The notes under the pieces were generated by a model. It saw only the letters and a program-made list of their open reading frames with translations. It was not told the DNA's origin and ran no database searches. From positions 1-17,021 of the forward strand of contig CAYQLB010000022.1 of assembly GCA_964418415.1 (NCBI GenBank): 17,021 bases of DNA, written 5' to 3'. The DNA comes from CAJBLF01 sp964418415 (GTDB taxonomy: Bacteria; Patescibacteriota; Gracilibacteria; Absconditabacterales; Absconditicoccaceae). Shown piece after piece: positions 8,010 through 16,500 of the stretch. Positions within the stretch are counted from its first letter, which is position 1. Every line of letters begins with the position of its first letter. A program made the position numbers and the translations under genes.

Positions 8010-8858
8010 ATGAAAAAAATTATCAAAAAACCTGTAATAACAAAAAAACCTATTATCAAGAAAGTAGCCAAAACAACAAGCAAAGGTGTTTGGCTCAAAG
8101 TATTAGGTATAATAAATGTTGTTGCTTTCATCAGCATGATTGTCATCAATTATCTAGCGGTACAACTTCCTATAGGTGGTATGACAACCGGAGCATTATC
8201 TGATTTGTATCCTAATCTTTTCACTCCAGCAGGATTAACATTTTCTATCCGGTGATTGATCTATCTATCTTTGCTCGACTTCGTAATCCGACAAATAGTT
8301 GATCTTTTCAAAAAGAATACTCTCTGAATTACCAAAAAGATAGGAATTCGATTTTTGTTGTCTTGTATTGCTAATATCGGACGAATCTTCGCTCGGCATT
8401 TTCAACAAGTGTTTTTATCTGTGCTTATCATGCTAGCGTTTCTTGTCATATTAATCGTCTTGGCAAGCAAAGTGCAACTCGGAAAAAAACTCTGAACATG
8501 GAAAGAGAAATTATTCGTACAAGTTCCTTTTAGTTTATATCTTGGATGGATTTCTGTAGCGACAATAGCGAATATCTCTACTCGATTGGTGAATATCCAA
8601 CGAAGTATGCGAGGTATGACTCCTATATTCCGGACTATCCTCATGATCATTATCGCAGCAGTACTTGCACTTATTGCTCTCTACAAAAAACACAATATCA
8701 TTTTCGCTCTTGTAGTGGTTCGAGCATTCATAGGTATTATTATCAAGACCTTGTGAGCTGAAATTATTTATGGACAAATCATTCGAACATTATGAGTATG
8801 TATTGCGGTCATTACTGCTGGCATAGGAGCAACACGACAAAAACGACTTAAGAACTAA
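8010..8858 (+). CDS. TspO/MBR-family-like membrane protein (tryptophan-rich sensory protein type)
   Basis: A 282-residue multi-pass membrane protein with about eight hydrophobic segments behind a very Lys-rich cytoplasmic N-terminus (MKKIIKKPVITKKPIIKK). Stretches such as GGMTTGALSDLYPNLFTPAG, followed by FSIRGLIYL and then VPFSLYLGWISVATIANIS, match the longer TspO/MBR-related proteins of bacteria. These are often annotated as tryptophan-rich sensory proteins and are linked to tetrapyrrole or isoprenoid-type ligands in characterised members. Tryptophan itself is scarce here (three residues), so ligand binding should not be assumed. Five TGA codons are read as Gly; under the standard code the gene would stop at 8253. 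No Shine-Dalgarno sequence is visible before ATG 8010. Confidence 0.8.
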
Positions 8859-9034
8859 ATAGAAATTAGAAATGTTAAATTTTAAATGTTAAATGTATAA
8901 TTTGCTGAAATAAACTATTGTAAAACTACTATAGTATATAATATGACAAAGTCTTCCATTTATCATTTATCATCTCTCGTCTAAAATTTTAAAAATCTCT
9001 AATACGAAGTTGTTTTATCTTGTAACTATCAATC
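8859..9034 (+). promoter_or_regulatory. AT-rich intergenic region with candidate -10 element
   Basis: Low-complexity direct repeats of AAATGTTAAA lie at 8870-8895. A consensus -10 box TATAAT is at 8937-8942, but the sequence 17 bases upstream is a poor -35. It probably carries the promoter of the SPFH gene. No gene was seen. Confidence 0.35.
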
Positions 9035-9901
9035 ATGTCCACAACGTATATCGTTCTATGAATTATTATTTTCTTCCTCTTATTGCTGTCCATCAAGATC
9101 GTTAAGCCAAATACGGTAGCGGTCGTATTGTTTTTGGGGAAGACGTGAAGGATTCTCAGAGAATGAATTAATATTATTATTCCTATTTTTGAAGGTATCA
9201 GACGTCAAAGTTTGGCACTTATCAACTTGAGTGTAAAGGTTGATGGTATCACCAAAGACAATGTAAAAACGAGTGTAAATATCAACGTTATCTATCGTGT
9301 TAAACACGATGATCAATCTGTTATAGATTCCTTATTCAAAAATTCTAATGTCGTACAGACTATTACGTCATTGACAGAAGAACAATTGAGAGCAAGAATA
9401 TTCGAGTTTTCTCATGAGGAGATATTTGGTAAAAGAAGTGAAATCGGTGAAGAGATTAAAGAGACACTTTGTGTCAAAATGGCTGAGTTTGGTATGGAAT
9501 TAGACAGTGTGCAAGTAGTAGATATTCAGTTAGACCAAAAGGTTGTTGAAGCGATGAATAATGTTGTAGCAAGTCAAAAAAATAAAGCTGCAGCTATTAC
9601 GGAAGCAGAAGGATCAAAACAATCCCAGATATTGACTGCCGAAGGAGATAAGGAAGTCAAAAAATTACTCGGTGAAGGAATGGCACTCCAGAGAGAAGCC
9701 ATCGCAAAGTGATTTAAAAATTCTATCGGAGAAATACAAGCGACGGACAAATCACTCACCGGAAAAGATATATTGGATTTTTTGTTGAATAGTAGCAGGA
9801 TAGAGACTCTCGAAAAAGTAGGTCAAAACAATGCGAAGATCATCTACGTCAATGAAAACTTAGAAGGAAAATCTGCATCTATGATAAATCACAATCAGTA
9901 A
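9035..9901 (+). CDS. SPFH/band 7 (stomatin/prohibitin-like) membrane protein
   Basis: A 288-residue membrane-anchored SPFH protein; the family forms oligomeric rings that organise membrane microdomains and often work with membrane proteases. A single N-terminal membrane segment (YIVLGIIIFFLLLLSIKIV) is followed by the SPFH domain (about residues 25-195) with PNTVAVVLFLGK, KDNVKTSVNINVIYRV and LDQKVVEAM. Then comes the usual Ala/Glu/Lys-rich coiled coil (AAAITEAEGSKQ) and a short C-terminal domain. TGA codons are read as Gly in the membrane segment, at KTGRILREG and at IAKG near residue 226. Starting at ATG 9035 restores the membrane anchor, which is lost if TGA is taken as stop. No NfeD-type partner is adjacent. 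A terminator follows. Confidence 0.92.
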
Positions 9902-9921
9902 AAGGGTTTCAATCTAAAAAT

Positions 9922-9957
9922 AAAAAAGCTACAGCAGAGTCGTCTGTAGTTTTTTTT
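9922..9957 (+). terminator. Terminator after the SPFH gene
   Basis: Stem CTACAG/CTGTAG around a 9-base loop, flanked by an A-run on the left and eight T on the right. It lies 20 bases past the stop codon and could work on both strands. Confidence 0.8.
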
Positions 9958-9964
9958 AAAAGAA

Positions 9965-9992
9965 TTGACTTATGTGTTTAATTAAATATATT
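9965..9992 (+). promoter_or_regulatory. Promoter of the 59-aa ORF
   Basis: TTGACT (9965-9970) and TATATT (9987-9992) are spaced by 16 bases, close to the sigma-70 consensus. The start codon of the small ORF is 38 bases downstream. Confidence 0.6.
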
Positions 9993-10029
9993 ATCAGTAC
10001 TTTTTATTTTGTTTGTGATGTAAATTATC

Positions 10030-10209
10030 ATGAAAAATGTATCATCTACTTCTTCAGAAATTTCTGTAGATCAAGCTGCATTAAGGCTTTCTCAAACATT
10101 GGATGATGAAGCTACTCAAAAAAACAAAGCACTTTTTGTGATTTTAGCATTAGATGAATTTAAAGCGGCTCATGCGAAGAATAAGCAACAAAATGAATTA
10201 AAAAATTAA
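10030..10209 (+). CDS. Small hypothetical protein, 59 aa
   Basis: Not recognised. A soluble, helix-prone 59-residue protein beginning MKNVSSTSSEISVDQAALRL and ending with a Lys/Asn/Gln-rich tail. It has no Cys, Trp or Gly and no signal peptide. Support comes from the near-consensus promoter upstream, an ATG with a complete frame to TAA, and a terminator about 130 bases downstream. The frame contains no TGA, but there are no glycines at all, so the code gives no test. No clear Shine-Dalgarno sequence is visible. Confidence 0.5.
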   Translation: MKNVSSTSSEISVDQAALRLSQTLDDEATQKNKALFVILALDEFKAAHAKNKQQNELKN

Positions 10210-10285
10210 AAAAAAGTCAGAAATGATAGCTCTCTATTTTCATATAACAGTATCTCTTGATTGTATATGGTAGATATATATGTTT

Positions 10286-10371
10286 TGAGCAATACACTCA
10301 GGATGGGATGATTACATCACCACACTTCTTGAGTCTTTTCTACCCTATCTGATGTTCAGGTAGGGTTTTTT
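10286..10371 (+). ncRNA. Candidate structured small RNA or structured 3'UTR
   Basis: Bases 10296-10334 fold as ACTCA/TGAGT enclosing TGGGATG/CATCACCA with one bulged A and an ATTA loop. A strong terminator follows. TGAG at 10286-10289 can pair with the same CTCA (10297-10300), giving an alternative hairpin. A possible promoter is TTGATT (10257-10262) with TATGTT (10279-10284). It could also be the 3' end of the 59-aa ORF transcript. No known RNA family was recognised. Confidence 0.4.
10343..10371 (+). terminator. Rho-independent terminator
   Basis: A 10-bp stem CCCTATCTGA/TCAGGTAGGG with one G-U pair and a TGT loop, followed by six T. Confidence 0.9.
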
Positions 10372-10422
10372 CAAAAAGAAATATTTATAATAAAAAAAAC
10401 TCACATTATAATCATTACAATT

Positions 10423-10887
10423 TTATTTTTTCAATATGTTTTTGATAACTGAAGGTATCGCCTCATGGAGATAATCAACCATTTCTTTGGCATATACTTC
10501 AAGGTTCAATGCTGGTCCATGAATCTGCATAAACTCTCCATCATCCAACACATCCTCTGATTTTCCATACGCGATTTCATTGAACAATACCGCATCAAAT
10601 CATAATTCACGAACTGCTTGTCTATGATGTTCTGCCATACAAATGATAAGATCTTGTTCTGCTAATAATTCAGGAGAGATTTTTCTTTGTATATGCTGAG
10701 AAGGATCACATCCATACATATGAAGCCTTTCTACGGTTCGAGGAAAGGGCTCTTGGAGGTGAGCAGTAGTTCCTGCAGAGCTTACAGATATATCTGGTAT
10801 ATTGTGTGTTGTTATATATGTTTTCGTGAGATATTCTGCAGACATACTGCGGAAGATATTTCATGTACAGACATAGAGAATGTTCAT
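10423..10887 (-). CDS. Low-molecular-weight protein tyrosine phosphatase family protein
   Basis: Cytoplasmic phosphatase of the low-molecular-weight PTP / arsenate-reductase fold. The 154 residues match the family length (about 150). The N-terminal phosphate loop is VCTGNIFRSMSAEYL, a CX5R signature with nucleophile Cys7 and Arg13; the usual Cys before RS is Phe. TGA is read as Gly in the signature (CTGN), another direct sign of code 25, and again in REL-G-FDAVLF. The C-terminal Asp-Pro acid motif is not clear: the matching region reads EDVLDDGEFMQIHGP, so the general acid is uncertain. The start is ATG 10887; the upstream ATG at 10898 is followed directly by a TAG. It begins 22 bases after the tRNA-Ser 3' end on the same strand, so it is probably co-transcribed with that tRNA. 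Confidence 0.85.
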
Positions 10888-10909
10888 ACTATATTTTCAT
10901 TGTAAAATT

Positions 10910-10996
10910 CGGAAGGCAGGGGATTCGAACCCCCGGTCCGGTTGCCCGGACACACCCTTTCCAAGGGTGCGCGATCGACCACTCTGCCAACCTTCC
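10910..10996 (-). tRNA. tRNA-Ser (anticodon GGA)
   Basis: An 87-nt class II tRNA. The acceptor stem is GGAAGG/CCTTCC with discriminator G. The D-arm is TGGCAGAGTGGTCGA, the anticodon stem is CACCC/GGGTG with loop TTGGAAA, and there is a long variable arm TCCGGGCAACCGGA. The T-arm has the TTCGAAT loop. The 3' CCA is not encoded. It reads UCC and UCU codons. Confidence 0.97.
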
Positions 10997-11010
10997 AATT
11001 ACGATACATA

Positions 11011-11103
11011 CCCTCATTCCGGCGTTCCGGTTTGCAGCCGGAATCTATACTCAATAATATAGTTATGGATTCCGGCTGCAACTTCTTGACGCCGGAATGA
11101 GGT
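11011..11103. repeat. Palindromic repeat (REP/MITE-like) between glmS and tRNA-Ser
   Basis: Two arms of about 36 bases in inverted orientation: 11012-11045 (CCTCATTCCGGCG ... GCAGCCGGAATC) and 11067-11102 (GATTCCGGCTGCA ... CGCCGGAATGAGG), around an AT-rich centre. A further partial ATTCCGGC unit is at 11119-11126. The GC-rich arms stand out from the AT-rich surroundings. As RNA it would form a long hairpin on either strand and may act as a transcript boundary downstream of glmS. Confidence 0.75.
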
Positions 11104-11160
11104 ACATTAGTGGGGTAGATTCCGGCCGTAATTGTATGGACGTCTCTACAGATAACTATT

Positions 11161-12983
11161 TTATTTAACGGTAACTGATTTAGCCAAATTCCTTGGCTTA
11201 TCAATATCTTTTTCAAGAATATCTGCGACGTGGTAGGCAAGGAGTTGTCCTACTATGGCCGTGAGGAAAGGATAGATTTCGTCGATAGTAGAGGGAACCT
11301 TGATGTTCCAATCAGCGTTAGGGATTTCTTTGTCAGAGATGGTTATTACTTTTCCATCTCTCGCTTTTATTTCCTGGATAGACGAAACATTTTTTTCGAA
11401 CATCAAATCATGCGGAGCCAATAAAAGACTCGGAATGTCTTTGTCTATGAGCGCCAATGGTCCATGTTTCAATTCTCCGCTCGGATAACTCTCGGAGTGA
11501 AGATAGGTAATTTCCTTTAATTTCAAACTGCTTTCTCTGGCGATAGGGAGCTGATACTGTCTGCCTAAAAAGAAGAAATTAGAATATTCTGAAATTTCTT
11601 TCGCGATATTCCTGATGTTCGCAGTATCGGCGAGGATATCTTCGATCATAATCGGGACCTTACTTAATTCTATCATAACCTTATCGTATTTTGCTTTATT
11701 GAGTCATCTTTTTTTCATAGATACAACGCTAACAAAAGTATACACGTAATTTGAGCAGTAAATGCTTTTGTGGATGCTACACCAATTTCAGCTCCAGCTC
11801 TGGTAAATAATCCGTAGTCAGTTAAACGAGAGATGGTGGATCACACGACATTCACTATTCAAAACGTATGGCCTCATGCATTTTTGATAAGTTTTAAGAC
11901 TTCTATGCTGTCTGCGGTTTCACCGGATTGAGAGATGAAAACATATAAGGTGTCACCACTTACTTTGATATTTTTGTATTCATATTCACTGGCGATTTCG
12001 CAGCTCGCATCTATTCCAGCAAGATTTTCCATCCGATAGACACCGAGACTTCATGCATTGTAGCTTGTTCCACAACCGATAAATACTATTTTTTTGAACT
12101 TTTCATTCTGCATACCATGGAAAGCTTCCGCGTTCAAAAAATTCGTGTGAAAATCTGCTCTCCCCTTGAAAATTCTTCTGATGATATTTGCTTGTTCAAA
12201 TATTTCTTTTAGCATAAAATGCTTGTATTCGCCTTTCGAAGCTTCAAGTGCTTGGATATCCATATCCTCGATTTTTTTGTCTGTAGGTACACCATTGGAC
12301 TTTATGTGATACTCAGTTCATTGCAAATGTACGATATCTCCATCATCGAGATAAACCAGTTTATCAGCATATCCTGCGAGTGCTTGTTTATCGGAAGAAA
12401 AGAAATATTCACCATGCTCATTATATGCCAAGAGTAGAGGACTTCACAATCTTACGGCAATAATTTCATTGGGAGTATAGGTGGATACAATCAGTAATGC
12501 ATATGCTCACCTAATTATTCTGAGTACCTTCTCAACGGTCTCCATAAAATTTCCTGTTCGATTATCTTCGAGCAAGTTCGCTATTACTTCACTATCTGTC
12601 TGTCCATAAAAAGCGTATCATTTTGCTAAAAGATCTTGTTTGAGCTTATGATAGTTTTCGATGATGCCGTTATGAACTAAATAGAAATGCTTATTTTGAT
12701 CATGATGCGGATGAGTATTTTCTTCACTAATCCCTCCATGTGTTGCTCGGCGCGTGTGTGCAATACCGATACTGAATTTTTTATCCGCTTTTATTTCTTT
12801 CGCTACTTTGTTTGCAAGACTAGAGACTTTTCCTACCGCTCTGATAAGCTCAAAATCGCCTGTAGTATTTCCTACGAGCAATCATGCAGAATCATATCCA
12901 CGATATTCCAACCTCTCGAGCCCATGAACTAAGATGTTCTGAGCATTCGTTTCAGCTCACTTATATCAGAAAATTCAGCACAT
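11161..12983 (-). CDS. glmS: Glutamine--fructose-6-phosphate aminotransferase (GlmS), with an apparent -1 frameshift
   Basis: Makes glucosamine-6-phosphate from fructose-6-phosphate and glutamine, the first step to UDP-GlcNAc and peptidoglycan. The N-terminal class II amidotransferase starts MCGIFGYKG with nucleophile Cys2 and has HTRRATHGG and HNGIIENY. Two SIS sugar-binding domains follow (GCGTSYNA, SQSGETADS, ASTKAFTAQI), then SSLKLKEI, HSESYPSGELKHGP and the invariant C-terminus DKPRNLAKSVTV. Fourteen TGA codons are read as Gly, three of them within the first nine residues. The coding frame changes once, in the A7 run at 11709-11715 (minus strand): after LALYLGKK the reading must slip back one base to continue RGLNKAKYDK. 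With that shift the protein is 607 residues, matching the family (about 609 in E. coli). Unshifted reading stops at TAG 11670-11672. It follows the flavodoxin-like gene by 24 bases, at the end of the leuS operon. Confidence 0.93.
11709..11715 (-). other. Homopolymer frameshift site in glmS
   Basis: On the minus strand the codons read TGA AAA AAA GAT. The heptamer A AAA AAA fits the X XXY YYZ pattern of -1 slippery sites, and exactly one extra A (or a -1 slip) restores the GlmS frame. Confidence 0.85.
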
Positions 12984-13007
12984 GAGTTTAGCTTAAGATA
13001 TAAAGCA

Positions 13008-13532
13008 TTATTCAGCTATCTTTTTTGCGATTTGTTTTGCTATGTTTTTTATTTTTTTCTTATTTTCTTCGGGATCTTCGGTACATCGTCCATATGCTCC
13101 AATCAGGTTCATGTCCTGATAATTTATGAGTCCATATGTTCATTGGAGAAGATATTTTTTATTGTCTTCATCTTCACTTGCTCACGGCATGACGAGAAAT
13201 ATCTTTTTTCCTTTCAGTGTTTGTGAATGATACATAGGTAATAATCTATCGATGAATTTCTTGGTCATGCCGCTGACATTGGCGAAATAATTGGGCGATC
13301 AGAGAACAATAGCATCAGCTTCGTTCATCTTCTGTATAATCTCCTGCATGTCGTCTTTGATGGCACAGCCTTTGCCTTTTTCACAGAAACCGCATCATAG
13401 GCATTCCTTGATGTCCTTATCTTTCAATAGCACGGTCTCTGCAATCGCTTTCGTAGAGTCAGCTATAAGAGAAAGTAACTGATAGGTGTTGCCCTTTTTC
13501 GGACTTCCAGAAATAAGAAGAATATTTTTCAT
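13008..13532 (-). CDS. Flavodoxin-like NADPH-dependent FMN reductase / iron-sulfur flavoprotein-type protein
   Basis: A 174-residue protein of the flavodoxin-fold FMN reductase superfamily, a cytoplasmic redox protein. The N-terminal strand MKNILLISGSPKKGNTYQLL is the FMN phosphate-binding loop. A Cys-rich insert CLGCGFCEKGKGC (around residues 50-62) resembles the cluster region of iron-sulfur flavoproteins, and IVLGSPNYFANVSGMTKKFIDRL is the family's second flavin-contacting loop. Four TGA codons are read as Gly, one within the Cys-rich motif and one in LGSP. The start ATG lies one base after the leuS stop, so the genes are tightly coupled, and glmS follows 24 bases after its TAA. The natural electron donor and acceptor cannot be told from sequence, and an Fe-S cluster is only a possibility. 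Confidence 0.87.
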
Positions 13533-13533
13533 G

Positions 13534-16500
13534 TTATACTACTATATTTAAAATCTTGCCTTTCACATAGATGACCTTTTTTGGCTCTGAAGTGATTCGA
13601 GATTTTATTTTTTCATCTGAGTTTGCTGCTTGTAGAGCTTCATTTTGCTCTGCATCTTTACTGATACAGATCGTCCCTCTCATCTTTCCATTTACTTGTA
13701 CTCCGATGGTTATCGTGTCAGCTACCAAACATTTTTCATCATATTTCGGCCATGTAGCTTTCGTGAAAACAGAGTAGTCGTTACCCAATCACTCCCGTAA
13801 TTCCTCTGCGAGATGCGGTGCGAATGGAGAGACCAAAACAACTAGATCTTCAAATGTTCTTCTACTGATATTTTTACAATCCGTCAAATGGTTTACTAGA
13901 ATCATAAGCTGGGAAATCGCAGTATTGAATCTGAATCCATCAATATCGTCAGTGAGTTTTTTTATGCTCTGATTGAGGAGTGTTTTCGTCTCATTAGTTT
14001 CTTCATTATCGCTAATTTTATCTTTGAGCGTGATAACTTTTTCTAAGAATTTTTTTACTCACTTGATACCATTGGTACTCCATGCAATCGATTGATCAAA
14101 TGGTCCCATAAACATTTCATAGGATCTCAAGACGTCAGTTCCGAACTCATTGATGATATCATCCGGGTTGACGACATTCCCTCGTCTCTTCGACATTTTC
14201 CTGCCGTCTTCTCCCATGATCAATCCCACATAATGATATTCTTCGAACGGTTCCTGTTTCGTTACTACGCCGATATCAAACAAGAATTTCTGCCGGAATC
14301 TTGCGTAGATCATATGTCTGGTTACATGCTCTGCACCACCGACATAAACGTCGACATTTCACCGGTAGTTCTCTTTATCTTTTCCTACTAATTCCTTCTC
14401 ATTATTCACATCCATATATCTGAGCCGGTATCGAGAACTGCCTGCCCGACCTGGCATGGTATTCGTTTCACGTTTGTATTTCTTTCCGTCCTTCGTGACG
14501 TTCACCCAATCGGTAATCGCCGCAAGCGGTCATTCTTCGGTTCCGGTCGGTTCATAATTCTCTACGTCAGGAAGAAGTAATGGTAAATCATGTTCATCGA
14601 GGGCTACGATATTTCCTGTTTCATCCCGAAGGATTGGGAATGGTTCACCTCGATATCTCTGTCTGCTGAATACTCGATCCTGCATCTTATAATTAACTTT
14701 GACTCATCCTATTCATTGTTTCTCCAACCACGCCTGCATCTTTTTGATAGCTTCATCACTCTCCATTCAGCTGAATTCTCAGGAATCAAAAAGCATTCAT
14801 TTTTCCGTGTATGCTCATGCTCATGAAATATTTTTTTTGATCATCTCGAGAACAAAACGAAATCATTTTCTCTTTCAATCAAAGGCATCCATATGATCAT
14901 TCATGTCATCCAAACTTCTCACGACTTCATTGTACGGTATCCATTCTATCGGACAGTCTTTTTCGTGGATAGTAAGCTTTTTTGGTTTTGTTTTGTCAGA
15001 GTTTAGTTCGAATAATAGATATTTTGCGTTGTTTTCTCTTCGTACGTTTTTGCTATGAGCAAAATAAAAGTTCTGTACGCAGCAGATATCGTCGACATAA
15101 CGCATATCATGAAATCCTGTTTCTTCCTCGACTTCACGTATGGTTCCAGAAATAATGTCTTCTCATTCTTCTATCGTGCCTCATGGTATTCGATAGTATT
15201 TGTGTCCATTGAGGGTTTCTGTGCCAACCAATAATGCATCCTTTTCTTTATCGTAAAATACCGCATATCATGATTCTTTAGCAATCGCTTGATCATGTCT
15301 TTGGCCGAAAATTGGTCCTATGACATGTTTAATCGGCAAATCATATTTCTTTGCAAACTCAAAATCTCTTTCGTCGTGCGCTGGCACCGCCATGACGACT
15401 CATGTCCCATAATTCGCCAACACATAATCCGCTACGAAAATTTTTACTTTTTCTCCGTTGAATGGATTGATCGCGTAGGCACCACAAAAAACTCCCGTTT
15501 TTTCTTTCTGTAATTCTGTCCTTTCTAGCTGGGTTTTGTGCTTAGCTGCTTCTTTGTATTTGTTGACTTCTTTTAGATATTCTTTGGTCGTAATTTTATC
15601 TACAAGCGGATGTTCCGGTGCTATTGCGACGAAGGACATTCAAAATACGGTATCTACACGAGTAGTGTAAACGCTAAATTTTTCATTGCTACTAGAATAA
15701 ATATAGTTCAATAACTCAGGAAATTCAGTGAGATTACCGTTTTTATCACTAAAATGTCATTTATCATCAAAACAAATGATTGCTTTTTTAGAAAAATTCT
15801 TTTCATAATATTTTTTAACTGTTTCATAATCGATATAAGGGTCAGTCTTTGATAGGAAAATAATGTGTTCCTCAAGTAAATTTTCTAATTCCTTGATGTC
15901 TACATGGATTCATGCAACATAATTTCAAACTTCAGGATGTTCTTTGATTGTTTTTATACCTTCAAATACTGGTCATACACTAACCAGTTTTTTAACTTTT
16001 TTTCCTGTTTCCAAAAGAAACATCGCTCAGAGAAAACATCATAAGCTATGTCATATTATGATAGTATCTTTGTCTAATTTATCTGAAACTTCTTTTTTCA
16101 AAAATTCTAATTGCTCGATATATTGAGGATTATCAGTATTAGGCAAATTAGGAATTAATACTTCAACTCATTGCTTATTCATTTCTTTTTTGAACCACTG
16201 GAATCGATGTCTTTGATCGTGTCCTGTGATGCCGTGCAAAATTATTATCTTACTAACTTTATCTGGTACCACCACATTCATGTCAAATTCTGTTCCTTCA
16301 CTCTTTCCAATCCAATTCCTTTCCAAATCTTTCATAGACTCTTCTCGCTTCAAAGTATCCAATCATTCCAATAATCTATCTGCGTATTTTGTAATTCTCA
16401 ATACTCGTTGTTTCATCGGTTTTTGCTCTACAACACTTCAGCACCTTTCACATTTTCCGTCATCTAGATCTTCATTTGCCAATCATGTCATACATTTCGG

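Noticed and set aside
7973..8203. Alternative frame over the start of the TspO-like gene
   Set aside because: It is Tyr/Cys/Gln-rich and overlaps the Lys-rich N-terminus and first membrane segment of a better gene in another frame.
8402..8777. Short frames on both strands within 8402-8777
   Set aside because: They lie inside the TspO-like gene once TGA is read as Gly and show no protein features.
10863..11240. Short reading frames on both strands across 10863-11240
   Set aside because: They cross the tRNA-Ser gene and the palindromic repeat, and the apparent protein is translated tRNA and repeat sequence.
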